From CAVQEK01 sp964596645 (lineage in GTDB: Bacteria; Bacteroidota; Bacteroidia; Cytophagales; Cyclobacteriaceae): 64,000 nucleotides of DNA. Location: assembly GCA_964596645.1 (NCBI GenBank), contig CAZQVB010000001.1, forward strand, positions 62,001 to 126,000, written 5' to 3'. The position numbers and the translations under genes are program-made. This document shows, piece by piece, positions 10,201 through 20,194 of this stretch (its first letter is position 1; each line of letters begins with the position of its first letter). The notes under the pieces are model-generated. The model worked only from the letters and a program-made list of their open reading frames with translations. It did no database searches and was not told the origin of the DNA.

Positions 10201-10276
10201 AGTAGAAAGCGGCATAGATCAGAACATATATCCCCGTCCGCGCACCTTCCTGTTCGGCGTAAACCTTTCCTTTTAA
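7247..10276 (+). CDS. susC: SusC/RagA TonB-dependent maltooligosaccharide receptor
   Basis: Outer-membrane importer of maltodextrins, 1009 residues. The start is taken at 7247 because it is followed by a clean signal peptide (residues 1-25, ending GLYAQ); the in-frame ATG at 7169 adds an unlikely tail. A carboxypeptidase-regulatory-like domain (about 28-100) precedes the plug (SEIVVVGYGETRKEDLTGAV, then VLKDASATAIYGSRASNGVV) and the barrel, ending in the aromatic FLFGVNLSF. Unlike the other two SusC proteins here it lacks an STN domain, so it is not expected to signal through FecR. Substrate is inferred from the downstream SusD, SusE, GH13 and GH97 genes. Confidence 0.95.
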   Translation: MQINYKIRFLTALAMLLTTAGLYAQDMVSGKVTDAMDGSPIPGVNVILKDTPRGTVTGLDGTYQIAASDQDVLVFSFVGYTSEETVVGNRSVIDISMNLDVTSLSEIVVVGYGETRKEDLTGAVAVIDSKDFNKGVMASPQELLVGKMAGVQVVAPTGAPGASSTIRIRGGSSLRASNDPLIVIDGFPVDNTRNSATDATSLAGMPNPLASINPNDIESITVLKDASATAIYGSRASNGVVIVTTKRGQEGKPLSINYAGTVSTSEATNLIDVYDGDEYRTLMGELLESGLSGLNQNALSRLGDANTDWQQEIYRRAVSNDHNVSITGATENMPYRASYGYTNQQGILKTTLMERHTVSIGLDPSFFDDHLKLTVNGKGMKTFNDFGKTDAISAAVAYDPTQPIFNDNTRYAGYHTWINLDQTLPGGGIDKNGDPNPLGVKNPVALLDLTENRSSVYRGIGNVQLDYKFHFLPELKATVNAGMDYAHSEGYDNAPATAPWTYTAGVGQLRNYTAINRSEVLDMYLNYKKELDIHRFDVTAGYSWQHFKREGSNYNRNAAETIISEDSEYANENYLVSFFGRLNYTLLDKYLLTVNLRSDGSSRFSEDNRWGFFPGLAFAWQIKDEAFLADNNTISDLKLRLGYGITGQQEIYGGVYPYLPIYRQSTETAQYQLGDEFYYTWRPDPYDANIKWEETTTYNIGVDFGLFNNRLTGSVDVYKRITDDLINFIPIAAGSNFSNFLTTNVGSLENQGVELSLNGYAISTEKVSWNVGMNLTYNENEITRLLRVSNPDYPGIDEGDIGGGTGNKVQNNQVGFPNRSFFVFEQVYNESGMPIEGLYVDRSGSGGEVISNNLNKYHSDNPAPEYLIGVNSSLNVNNFDFSFSGRLNLGAYVYNNVFSERALYSQAYNQSGFFNNLPTAVESTGFVDPQYWSDHYVESADFFRMDFMSLGYNFGGIFNDLMQARVSFTVQNAFLITEYNGLDPEVESGIDQNIYPRPRTFLFGVNLSF

Positions 10277-10295
10277 TTAGAAAAAACTAAGCAAT

Positions 10296-11865
10296 ATGAA
10301 AATCAATAAAATAATCATATCAGCGCTCGCCGTACTATCGCTGTGGATGACGGCCTGCGTGGGCGATCTGGACGTAACGCCGATCGACCCAAACCTGCAA
10401 ACGGCCAATAGGATATACAACACACCGGCCGACTTCAAACATGGCCTTGCCANNNNNNNNNNCGCTCAGCGGCCAGCAAGGCCCCGCCGGCCAGCCCGAC
10501 ATCGCTGGCATCGATGAAGGCTTCAGCAACTATCTGCGCCAGTATTGGGGTGCACAGGAGCTCACCACCGACGAGGCCGTGATGGCGTGGAACGACGCCA
10601 CCATCAAAGATTTTCACTGGCACACCTGGACGCAAAACGATGTATTCATTGCCGCGCTGTATTCCCGGATTCTATATACGGTGTCGCTCAGCAACGAATT
10701 CATTCGCCAGAGCAGCGCCAGCAACAATGCCGACGTGCAACAGTACGGTGCTGAGGCGCGCTTTATTCGTGCGCTCGCCTACAGCCATGCCATCGACCTG
10801 TATGGCAATGTGCCCTTCGTAACGGAGGCCGACCAGCCGGGCGCATTCTTTCCCGAACAGATAGAGCGTGCCGACTTGTTCGACTACATAGAAAGTGAAT
10901 TGCTTGCCATAGAAAGTCAATTGGGTGAGCCGGGCTTTGAATACGCGCGTGCCGACAAAGCAGCCGCCTGGATGCTGCTGGCCAAGCTGTACCTGAATGC
11001 GGAAGTGTACAAAGGAGTGAGCAAATACACCGAAAGCCTCACTTATACCAACAAGGTACTGCAGTCGTCGTACAGGCTGGCCGATGATTATCTGCTCAAT
11101 TTTGTAGCGAACAATCATACCAGCCCTGAGATAATTTTTCCGATTGCCTACGACGGTGCCTTTACACAAACCTGGGGCGGCATGGTATTTCTGATCCATG
11201 CAGCCATAGGCGGTAGTATGCCTGCCGATGCCCTGTTTGGCGTGGGCGGCGGCTGGGGTGGCCTGCGCACCACCAAAGCATTGGTACAAAAATTTGATGA
11301 CCCAAGTGGACAAACCGACCAGCGCGCGCTATTCTGGACAGAAGGCCAGACGCTGGAAATTGATGATATTGGCCAGTTTACTGAAGGCTATGCGGTGACC
11401 AAATATCGCAACCGCAAGCTCAGCGGTGAGCCCGCCACACATGCGCACCCCGACTTTGTGGATACCGACTACCCGATGTTCCGGCTGGCCGATGCCTACC
11501 TGATGTATGCAGAGGCCGTGCTCAGGGGCGGGCAGGGCGGCACACGTGCCGAAGCCGTATCGCTCGTCAACGAACTGCGCCAGCGCGCATATGGCGACAA
11601 TTCTGGCGACATTACCGACAATAACCTCACCCTTGACTTCATACTGGATGAACGCGCCCGCGAGTTGTATTGGGAAGGCCACCGCCGTACCGACCTCATT
11701 CGCTTTGGCAAATTTACCGGAGGAAGCTACCTGTGGCCCTGGAAGGGAAAGGTAAAAGAAGGCGTTGCCACTGCAGCCCACCGCGACCTGTTCCCGATAC
11801 CCGCAGCCGACCTGGGCGCCAACCCCTTACTCATTCAAAATGACGGTTATACTCAAAATCCTTAA
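10296..11865 (+). CDS. susD: SusD/RagB surface glycan-binding lipoprotein (contains assembly gap)
   Basis: Surface lipoprotein that caps the SusC barrel and binds starch oligosaccharides. It begins 19 bases after susC. Lipobox with Cys in LWMTACVGD, then the N-terminal SusD helical fold. The N run at 10453-10462 falls after FKHGLA and shifts the apparent frame; beyond it ARFIRALAYSHAIDLYGNVPFV and RARELYWEGHRRTDLIRFGKF are hallmark SusD/RagB motifs, and the protein ends in LFPIPAADLGANPLLIQNDGY as the family does. Total is about 520 residues. It is the obligate partner of the preceding SusC. Confidence 0.93.
10453..10462. other. assembly gap (10 N) inside susD
   Basis: A scaffold gap; the frame on the two sides differs although both sides are SusD. 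Confidence 0.98.
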
Positions 11866-11879
11866 ACACTATCTGACCA

Positions 11880-12974
11880 ATGAAGACGATCAATCAATTG
11901 CGATATATACCCTTGCTGGCTGCCCTACTGCTGGGCGCCGCCTGCGAAGAGCAGACATTTGACCCGGTGCTCAATACAGACATAGCACCCAATGAGTTGA
12001 TGGCGCTATCGTCTGACAGCTATGTGCTGGACAGGGCCAATGCCGATCAGACGTTTCAAACTTTCCAATGGCAAGCGCCTGACTATGGTTTTCAGGCTGC
12101 CGTAAACTACAGGCTGCAGATCGACGAAGCCGACAATAACTTTGCTGATGCGGTAGATGTAAAAGCGACAAGCGATACTTCCGCTGCACCTACTGTGGCA
12201 GAAATGAACACCATATTGCTGAACATGGGCCTCTCGCCCGACGAGCCGGCACAGGTGGCTGTGCGAGTGCTATCCGACATCAATGATGAAGTAGCGCCCG
12301 TGCTGTCGACCGTGCAAACGATCACCATCACGCCCTATGCCACCAGCTTTCCGCCCATTTATATGATCGGAGAAGCACTAAAAGGCTGGGACACGGCCAA
12401 GGCGGTAGAGATGCTGAGCACAGCCCCCAACGAGTATGAAACGATTGCGGAATTTCACAATGGAGGCTCGTTCAGGTTCTTCAGCGCACCGGCCTGGGAT
12501 GCTCCCAATACCTACAACTGGACGTACTTCGACGGCGGCTCGGTAGATGCCAACTTCGCCAATGCAGAAGATGGTGACACCAACCTGCGCTTTACCGGCA
12601 CCACAGGTTTTTACAGAATTACCGTAAACTTGAAAACCAAATCCATTGCGCTGGAAGCGGTAGAAAAGCCATCGCTCTACATGATCGGTGCGGCCCTCAA
12701 AGGCTGGGATACCACCAAAGCCGTACCGCTCGAATGGCTGCGCCATGGCGTGTTTCAGACCACCACAGAGTTTACCGGTGGTGAGACTTTCCGCTTTTTC
12801 ACCAAACCAGACTGGACTACAGGCTTTGGCAATTTTCCATACTTTGCCGAAGGCTATGTAGATCCTCTTTTTGAGAATGCTCAAGACGGAGACCAAAACT
12901 TTCGCTTTACCGGTGAGACCGGCTCGTATACCATCACGGTAAACCTGCTCGACCTTACCGTGGAGCTGGAGTAA
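11880..12974 (+). CDS. SusE-like surface starch-binding lipoprotein
   Basis: Lipoprotein of 364 residues beginning 14 bases after susD. Lipobox Cys in LLLGAACEEQ. An N-terminal SusE domain of Ig type (about 25-155) is followed by two tandem SusE/SusF starch-binding modules, each starting with a YMIGxALKGWDT-like motif (about residues 160 and 265) and ending in FRFTG.TG.Y.ITVNL. B. thetaiotaomicron SusE has the same make-up. It is expected to hold starch at the cell surface and tune the size of imported oligosaccharides. A strong hairpin follows the stop codon. Confidence 0.88.
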   Translation: MKTINQLRYIPLLAALLLGAACEEQTFDPVLNTDIAPNELMALSSDSYVLDRANADQTFQTFQWQAPDYGFQAAVNYRLQIDEADNNFADAVDVKATSDTSAAPTVAEMNTILLNMGLSPDEPAQVAVRVLSDINDEVAPVLSTVQTITITPYATSFPPIYMIGEALKGWDTAKAVEMLSTAPNEYETIAEFHNGGSFRFFSAPAWDAPNTYNWTYFDGGSVDANFANAEDGDTNLRFTGTTGFYRITVNLKTKSIALEAVEKPSLYMIGAALKGWDTTKAVPLEWLRHGVFQTTTEFTGGETFRFFTKPDWTTGFGNFPYFAEGYVDPLFENAQDGDQNFRFTGETGSYTITVNLLDLTVELE

Positions 12975-12993
12975 ATATAGGTCAGGTCATTGC

Positions 12994-13027
12994 TCCCGGG
13001 TGCGACGTGTACAAGCCGCACCCGGGA
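12994..13027 (+). other. strong intercistronic stem-loop between susE-like gene and GH13 gene
   Basis: An 11-bp perfect GC-rich stem (12994-13004 with 13017-13027, TCCCGGGTGCG and its complement) around a 12-base loop, 19 bases after the susE stop. No U-tract follows, so it is more likely an mRNA-end stabiliser or partial attenuator than a full terminator. Confidence 0.6.
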
Positions 13028-13135
13028 ATATAATGATCACTGGCGCTAATTGCCGCCTGCTTCTTCCAAGTCCACATGCTGTAGCTACTCGCGCGAGGGG
13101 CTATGGGCAAACTTTACCCTTTTAAATACACACCT

Positions 13136-15972
13136 ATGAAAAGACTTTTTCTTTCCATACTGGGCCTGCTTTCACTATGCGCTCAGGCAAAAGAGTCCAT
13201 CACCCCTGTTATTTCGCCGGCGTTGTTTACCGCCAATACCCCCATCACCGTCACGTACGATGTAACGGGTACGCCGCTGGCCAACCTCGACAATGCCTGG
13301 GCATGGGTGTGGATACCGGGCAAGAGCATAGATGCCCTGCACAACGTAAACCCCGCCGGCAGCAATGAGAGCAAAAGCAACCCTGCGAAATTCTCCAAGA
13401 CAGTCGCCGATGGCAAAACCCTTTTCAGCATCACCTTCAAACCAGCCGAATTCTTTGGCAGCGACATCAGTCAGGAAACACAAATGGGCCTATTGCTCAA
13501 AGGCAACGACTGGGCGAATGGGCAAACAACCGACTTCATCACCACCTTTTGGGATGGCAACTTTCAAATAAAACTGATCGCGCCTGCACAATTGCCGCTG
13601 TTTGTAGAAAAAGGCGATCTCGTGGTCATTCAGGCAGAAACTCCGGTAGAAGCCAGCTTCAAATTGTACATAAATGGCACACTGACCAATACGCAGTCCA
13701 ACACCAAAACTTATAATTATACACACTCGGTGAGTGAAACAACCGGTGCGGCCAGTGTAAAGCTGGAGGCTGTATCCGGTGGCAATACGCAGGCGGTAGA
13801 GTTTCAGTACATCCTCTCAGCGCCAAGCCCTGCACAGACACGCCCCTCAGGCACCATACCCGGCATCAACTACCACCCCGACGACCACACCAAAGTGACC
13901 CTATGCCTGTGGGCTCCGGGCAAAACATCAGCTTATGTGTTTGGCGACTTCAGCAACTGGCTGGTGAAGCCCGAAAACAGAATGTACAAAGACGGCGAAT
14001 ATTTTTGGCTCACCCTGCAGGGACTCACCCCCGGCGAGGCCTACGGCTTTCAGTACCTGGTGGATGAACGACTGAAGCTGGCCGATCCGTTTGCCGACAA
14101 AANNNNNNNNNNGACGATCAGTACATTCCGGCCGCCACTTACCCAAACCTAAAACCCTACCCCACCGCAGCGCTCAACAGTGAGTGGTATTTCAACCGGG
14201 TATCGGTACTGCAAACCAATCAGGAAGAGTACACGTGGATGGTCGACGAATTTGACGCCCCCGCGGAAGAGGATTTGGTGGTGTATGAAATCCTTATTCG
14301 CGATTTTTTTGGTGAGGGAGAGCGCAACTACGACAACCTGATCGATACGCTCAGCTACCTGAAGCGGCTGGGTGTGAACGCCATAGAGCTGATGCCCGTG
14401 ATGGAGTTCAACGGCAACGAAAGCTGGGGCTATAATCCTACCTTTCTCTTTGCCCCCGACAAATACTACGGCACCAGCAGGGAATTGAAAAGACTGGTTG
14501 ACGAAAGCCATAAGTTGGGCATTGCCGTCATCCTGGATATTGTGATGAATCACCACGACCTGCCAAACCCTATGGTAATGCTCGATTTCGACTTCGATGC
14601 TTTTCGCCCAGAGGCAGACAACAAGTGGTTCAATAACGAAGCCAGGCATCCCTTCAACGTATTTTTTGACATGAACCACGAAAGCTCATATACACAGCGC
14701 TATCTGGACACTGTCAATCATTACTGGCTCCACGAATATAAAGTGGATGGTTTTCGCTACGACCTGTCTAAAGGTTTCACGCAGCAAAACCACCCCAACG
14801 ATGTTGGCGCGTGGTCTGCCTACGATGCTTCCAGAGTGGCATTGCTCAAGCGCATGGCCGACAATATTTGGTCGCATTCGCCCGATGCCTACGTGATGCT
14901 CGAGCACTTTGCCGACAATACGGAAGAGAAAGAGCTGGCGGAGTACCGGGCAGATGAAGGCAAGGGCATGCTCATATGGGGCAATATGAACCACGCCTAC
15001 AGCCAGAATACGATGGGCTACGCGGACAACTCCAGTCTGAGTGGCGTGAGCAGCACAGCACGCGGGTGGAACGCAAAACGCCTGGTAGGCTACATGGAGA
15101 GCCACGACGAAGAACGACTGATGTACCGAAACCTCACCTACGGCAATATGTCGGGCGAGTACTCAGTGAAAAACCTCAATACCGCTCTGGAGAGAATGGA
15201 GACCGCCGGTGTGTTTTTCTATACCATACCCGGCCCAAAGATGATATGGCAGTTTGGCGAGCTGGGCTACGAGCTCAGCATCAACCGCTGCACCGATGGC
15301 AGCATAAGCAACGACTGCCGGCTGGCCAATAAGCCACCACGCTGGAACTATCTGGATATAGACGAGCGCCACGATCTGTATGCACACACGGCCGACCTGC
15401 TGAGGTTGAGAGCAGAATACGACGTATTCAGGAAGGGTACTCCGGTGTTTTCCGGCACCAACACACTGCTGAAGCAAGTGAGCATTAGAAACAATCCCTT
15501 TGTAGAGTCGCCGACCTCTACAGAAGAAATGAATGTGCACATAGTGGGCAATTTCGACGTGGTGCCACAAACATTTACAGTTACATTTCCGCACGCGGGC
15601 ACCTGGTACCGCTACTACAAGGGTGGAGTGGCCGAGCAGGCGCCCAGCGCTACGGCCAGCATTACGCTACCCGCCGGAGGCTACGCCCTCTATACCGATG
15701 TGCCCATCGACAATCCGCTGGTCGTTACGTCGCTTAATAAAGAAATTCCCGAAACCCTCGCCGTATACCCGATGCCTGTGCAGCACCGTGTGACCATAGC
15801 GGCCAAAGGCCCTGTAGATCAGCTCGTACTGTACAACCTGCACGGCAAGCGGTTGGTGCCTGTGCGAATAGCCGCAGACCAGTGGGATCTCAGCGGTATA
15901 CCAACAGGACTATACGTGGCAGAGGTGTACCACGAGAATATTCGAAGTCGCTTTAAAATGATCAAAAGATAG
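13136..15972 (+). CDS. Secreted GH13 alpha-amylase with E-set module and T9SS sorting domain (contains assembly gap)
   Basis: Endo-acting alpha-glucan hydrolase. The ATG at 13136 starts a signal peptide (MKRLFLSILGLLSLCAQA). An N-terminal Ig-like region and a CBM48-like E-set module (TLCLWAPGKTSAYVFGDFSNW) precede the (beta/alpha)8 barrel. Conserved regions: DIVMNHHD; DGFRYD with nucleophile Asp at 14761-14763; VMLEH with acid/base Glu at 14902-14904; ESHDEER with the stabilising Asp at 15106-15108. The last 75 residues (YPMPVQHRVTI ... GLYVAEV ... FKMIKR) form a T9SS type A sorting domain, predicting export by type IX secretion. The gap at 14103-14112 shifts the apparent frame between the E-set and the barrel. 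Confidence 0.93.
14103..14112. other. assembly gap (10 N) inside the T9SS GH13 gene
   Basis: A scaffold gap between the E-set module and catalytic barrel; frames on the two sides differ. Confidence 0.98.
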
Positions 15973-15974
15973 CC

Positions 15975-17852
15975 ATGCAGATATCCGCCAAATGCATTAA
16001 GAAAACACTAGTGGCTGTGCTGTGCCTGGGCGTAAGCCTGTGTACATGGGCACAATCCAATACAGAGATCACTCGCGTAGAACCACCCAACTGGTGGGCC
16101 GGCATGAAGCATGGCCAGCTGCAACTGTTGGTCCATGGCCCCAACATTGGCCTGGCCGACGTGCGCCTGGAGCATAGCGGCGTATCGATAGATGCCGTGC
16201 ACAAGGCAGAAAGCCCGAACTATCTTTTCATAGATATTACCATAGGGGCACAAGCGCAACCCGGCACGTTTTCTCTGGAGTTTCTTCTCCCGGAGGGTGG
16301 GCGGATCAACTACGATTATGTACTGAAACCGCGCCATGAGCGACCGGAGGCACATAAAGGCCTGCACCCGGGCGATGTGATCTACCTGATCACGCCCGAC
16401 CGGTTTGTGAATGCAGATAAAGAGAATGATGAAGTAGCCGGACTGAAAGAAGGCCTGAATCGCAGCTTTCACGGTGGCCGCCATGGAGGCGATTTGAAAG
16501 GCGTGCTTGGCAAACTCGATTATATTAAAGATTTGGGTGCCACCACCGTTTGGCTCAACCCGGTGCTGCAAAACGACATGCCAGAATACAGCTACCACGG
16601 CTATGCCACCACCGACTACTACCAGGTGGATGCCCGATACGGCAGCAATGCACTTTACAAGCAACTCGCTGAGGATTTGCACCAACGCGGCATGAAGCTG
16701 ATGATGGATCAGGTTTTCAACCACTGCGGGCTGCAACACTGGTGGATGAGCGATCTTCCGTTTAGCAACTGGATACACAACTACCCCGAATACGACATTA
16801 CCAACCATGCCATTGGGGCTATATCGGACCCGCATGCCGCAGCACACGATCTGGAGCAAATGGAAAAGGGCTGGTTTGTGTCGGTGATGCCCGACCTCAA
16901 CCACAGCAATCCATTCATGGTCAATTACCTGATACAAAACAGCATTTGGTGGATAGAGTATGCCGGCCTCGATGGCATTCGCCAGGACACTTACCCCTAC
17001 AACCTGCCTTCGATGATGGCCGAGTGGGCGCGCAGGGTGAAAGAACAGTATCCGGATTTTTATCTCGTGGGCGAAACATGGGTAGATAATGAAGCTCAGG
17101 AAGCATACTGGGCCGATAAGGCCGACCACTCCAAAGCCTACGACTCCAATCTTGGAGGCATCAGCGACTTCCCCGTTTGTTTTGCCATACACAAAGCATT
17201 TAAAGACAGCGGCGATGTGCGCGCCCTGTATGAAACACTGAGCAGGGATTTTCTGTACCTGCACCCGGAAACCAACAAAATATTCGCCGACAACCACGAT
17301 ATGGATCGCTTCTTCTACACCATCGGCGGTGATCTGGCCAAATACAAAGCAGCCATGACATTCTTGCTGACTACACGTGGCATACCGCAGATATATTATG
17401 GTACTGAACTATTGATGCAGGGACACGGCGAGCACGGCATCATCAGGGAAGATTTTCCCGGTGGCTGGGCCGGTGACAGGCAGGATGGCTCTGTAGCCGG
17501 TGGCAGAAGCCCCGAACAAAATGAGGCCTTTGATTTTCTGAAAAAGCTGCTTCAGTGGCGCAAAAAAAGTGAAGCCATCAGAAGCGGCAAATTGACCCAT
17601 TTTGTGCCCTACGACAACGTGTACCTGTATGCCCGCACCTCTGCCAGCGACCGCTTTGTGGTGGTGATCAACAACAACAGCAACGAAACCACCCTCGACA
17701 CCAAGCGCTATGCAGAAGTATTTGAAGGCTGGCAGGGTGCAGAAAGCATTTTGGACGGAGCGGCCGTCAGCGATCTTTCCGCCCTCACGCTACCGCCCAA
17801 TTCAGCCATCATACTGCAGCCGGTACCAGAAGTAAAAACATCGATCAAATAA
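15975..17852 (+). CDS. susA: GH13 neopullulanase/cyclomaltodextrinase-like enzyme (SusA-like)
   Basis: Predicted periplasmic alpha-glucan hydrolase of 625 residues that degrades imported maltooligosaccharides and possibly cyclodextrins. A signal peptide (1-27, CTWAQ) is followed by a cyclomaltodextrinase N-terminal beta domain (about 30-120), the GH13 barrel from LITPDRFVN, and a C-terminal beta domain. Catalytic set: Asp338 in DGIRQD, Glu367 in LVGETW, Asp442 in DNHDMDR; MDQVFNH is region I. It starts two bases after the stop of the preceding GH13, so the two are translationally close. Unlike its neighbour it has no T9SS domain, which fits a periplasmic role. Confidence 0.92.
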   Translation: MQISAKCIKKTLVAVLCLGVSLCTWAQSNTEITRVEPPNWWAGMKHGQLQLLVHGPNIGLADVRLEHSGVSIDAVHKAESPNYLFIDITIGAQAQPGTFSLEFLLPEGGRINYDYVLKPRHERPEAHKGLHPGDVIYLITPDRFVNADKENDEVAGLKEGLNRSFHGGRHGGDLKGVLGKLDYIKDLGATTVWLNPVLQNDMPEYSYHGYATTDYYQVDARYGSNALYKQLAEDLHQRGMKLMMDQVFNHCGLQHWWMSDLPFSNWIHNYPEYDITNHAIGAISDPHAAAHDLEQMEKGWFVSVMPDLNHSNPFMVNYLIQNSIWWIEYAGLDGIRQDTYPYNLPSMMAEWARRVKEQYPDFYLVGETWVDNEAQEAYWADKADHSKAYDSNLGGISDFPVCFAIHKAFKDSGDVRALYETLSRDFLYLHPETNKIFADNHDMDRFFYTIGGDLAKYKAAMTFLLTTRGIPQIYYGTELLMQGHGEHGIIREDFPGGWAGDRQDGSVAGGRSPEQNEAFDFLKKLLQWRKKSEAIRSGKLTHFVPYDNVYLYARTSASDRFVVVINNNSNETTLDTKRYAEVFEGWQGAESILDGAAVSDLSALTLPPNSAIILQPVPEVKTSIK

Positions 17853-17914
17853 ATGAACGCCGTACCACCCCATCCATCGATGACGGTCGTATGCCAATGA
17901 TTTAAATTTTTAAA

Positions 17915-19933
17915 ATGAAAATGATGAAAAAGACAGTTTGGAGCCTGATTGCTGCCATCGCTTTGCTAGCCGGTTGTGCAGAAAAGAAAGAAAAGGAAAC
18001 ACATCAGCTCACTTCGCCGGACGGCCGTGTGCAGGTCAATTTTTTTCTTGATGAGAACGGAGCGCCTGCCTACTCGGCCTTCTACAATGAAAAAATGATT
18101 GTAGACAGCTCGGCCCTGGGCTTCGACTTGTACGATGGAGCATCGCTGGCAGAAGGCTTTGAGGTGAACACATCAGCGCGCAATACTGTGGATGAAACCT
18201 GGGAACAACCTTGGGGGGAGCAGCGCGAAATCCGGAATCACTACAACGAGATGCGCATAGACCTGGCCAAAGCAGATGGGGAGCAAAAGCTCAACATCGT
18301 CTTTCGCGCATTTGATGGCGGGCTTGCCTTCCGCTACGAATTCCCTGAAGAGTCAGAAGAACTGAAGATCATGGATGAGCGCACCGAGTTTCGGATGACC
18401 GCCAATCACACTGCCTGGTGGATACCCGCCTACGAAGGCAACCGCTATGAATACATTTATGAAAGCACCGCCCTCGATGGCTTCAAAAAAGTGGCTACAC
18501 CCCTCACCATGAAAACCGACGAGGGGCTGTACCTAAGTATACACGAGGCCGACCTGACAGACTACGCCAGCATGGTGCTGGCTTACCAGGACGGCAACGT
18601 GTTGAAATGCGATCTGGTGCCCTGGAAAAATGGCGTGCGCTCCTACGTAAGCCCGCCCTTCAATACGCCCTGGCGCACCATACAAATAGCCGAAAAACCC
18701 GGCGATCTCATGACCAATTATATGTTGCTAAACCTGAACGACCCCAACGTGCTGGGCGATGTGTCGTGGTTTGAGCCTGGCAAATATGTAGGCGTATGGT
18801 GGGAAATGCACATCAATACAGGCACCTGGGAGCAAGGGCCCAAACATGCCGCTAACACAGAAAATACCAAAAAATACATAGACTTCGCCGCCAGGCATGG
18901 TTTCGATGGTGTGCTTGTAGAAGGCTGGAACTACGGCTGGGATGGCGATTGGATGAAAAATGGTGAAGAATTTAACTTTACCAAACCCTACCCCGACTAC
19001 GATATAGATGAACTGAGCCGATATGCGCGGGAGAAAGATGTGTACCTGATCGGGCACCACGAAACAGGTGCAGCCATAGAAAACTACGAGGCTCAACTGG
19101 AAGACGCCTACGCCTTTCTGCAAAACCACGGGATGAAAGCCGTAAAAACCGGCTACGTGGAGCATGGCGACACGCTCACCAACGGAGAGTACCACCACGG
19201 CCAGTATTACGTACGGCATTTTCAGAAAGTAATAGAAACCGCCGCACGACATCAGGTGGCTGTGGTAGCCCACGAGCCCATAAAAGCGACCGGCAAGCGC
19301 CGCACCTACCCCAACATGATATCGCGTGAGGGCGCACGTGGACAGGAATATAACGCCTGGGCCGAGGATGGTGGCAACCCACCCAGCCACACCACCATAC
19401 TGCCCTTCACGCGTATGCTCGCCGGCCCTATGGACTTTACTCCGGGGGTGTTCGACATTATAATGCCCACGCAACCCAACAATCAGATCAACACCACACT
19501 GGCCAAGCAGTTGGCGCTGTATGTGGTCATATATGCCCCCATGCAAATGGCCTGCGACCTGCCAGCCCATTATGAAGGGCATCCGGCATTTCAATTTATA
19601 AAAGATGTAGCCGTAGACTGGGAAACCACCAGGGTGATGGATGGTGCCATAGGTGAGCACGTGACTATAGCCCGCAAGGAGCGAAATGGCAATCGCTGGT
19701 TTGTTGGCAGCATCACGAACGAAAGCCCACGCCAGATGACCCTTCCGCTCGATTTTCTTGATAGCGGACAAGCCTATACCGCCACCGTATATGCTGATGG
19801 CGCGGCGGCACACTACAAAAACAACCCGACCGACTATCAAATTTATACAGCACAAGTAACCGCCGACAGCGTGCTCACACTGGACCTCGCAGCCAGCGGC
19901 GGCGCAGCGGTGATGCTGGTGCCGGAGCAGTAG
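17915..19933 (+). CDS. susB: GH97 alpha-glucosidase (SusB-like)
   Basis: Exo-acting enzyme releasing glucose from maltooligosaccharides, 672 residues. Lipobox Cys21 (LLAGC) predicts a lipoprotein anchored on the periplasmic side. An N-terminal beta-sandwich (about 30-290) precedes the (beta/alpha)8 barrel. By comparison with B. thetaiotaomicron SusB the catalytic and calcium-binding glutamates are Glu383 (HHETG), Glu454 (AHEP) and Glu478 (GQEY). This Glu set marks the inverting alpha-glucosidase branch and not the retaining alpha-galactosidase branch. It is the last gene of the co-directional starch operon; no clear terminator was seen after it. Confidence 0.93.
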   Translation: MKMMKKTVWSLIAAIALLAGCAEKKEKETHQLTSPDGRVQVNFFLDENGAPAYSAFYNEKMIVDSSALGFDLYDGASLAEGFEVNTSARNTVDETWEQPWGEQREIRNHYNEMRIDLAKADGEQKLNIVFRAFDGGLAFRYEFPEESEELKIMDERTEFRMTANHTAWWIPAYEGNRYEYIYESTALDGFKKVATPLTMKTDEGLYLSIHEADLTDYASMVLAYQDGNVLKCDLVPWKNGVRSYVSPPFNTPWRTIQIAEKPGDLMTNYMLLNLNDPNVLGDVSWFEPGKYVGVWWEMHINTGTWEQGPKHAANTENTKKYIDFAARHGFDGVLVEGWNYGWDGDWMKNGEEFNFTKPYPDYDIDELSRYAREKDVYLIGHHETGAAIENYEAQLEDAYAFLQNHGMKAVKTGYVEHGDTLTNGEYHHGQYYVRHFQKVIETAARHQVAVVAHEPIKATGKRRTYPNMISREGARGQEYNAWAEDGGNPPSHTTILPFTRMLAGPMDFTPGVFDIIMPTQPNNQINTTLAKQLALYVVIYAPMQMACDLPAHYEGHPAFQFIKDVAVDWETTRVMDGAIGEHVTIARKERNGNRWFVGSITNESPRQMTLPLDFLDSGQAYTATVYADGAAAHYKNNPTDYQIYTAQVTADSVLTLDLAASGGAAVMLVPEQ

Positions 19934-20194
19934 GATGTGAGAAAGGGGGGTATGAGAGGGGGTTGTGTAGCATGGGGGATGTTGGATTCTGAGTTGTCCA
20001 TCATCCCTAACCAAGGGGGATGCAGAGTGCCGGGGGTAGTGAACCATCCGCCCCACAGGAAGAACCCCCAACAATGGCGGCTGGCCGAACGTGTGTAACA
20101 AAGCCGGCCACTTCGCACCGTTCCCTTTGTGCAATATCAGGATTCAGCACATAATTTTGCAGCCATGGTTTCAATCCAATAAATGGGATAGCGT

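Noticed and set aside
10441..11865. SusD as two genes
   Set aside because: The split is at the N run 10453-10462 and both halves are SusD.
16008..17297. 429-residue minus-strand ORF opposite the SusA-like gene
   Set aside because: Antisense shadow of a GH13 gene with all catalytic motifs on the other strand.
18728..20134. 468-residue minus-strand ORF opposite the GH97 gene
   Set aside because: Antisense shadow; composition is typical of reverse-frame reading through a GC-rich gene.
19934..20194. Terminator or small RNA after the GH97 gene
   Set aside because: G-rich runs and a weak ATCCC/GGGAT pairing are present, but no stable stem with U-tract and no promoter match.
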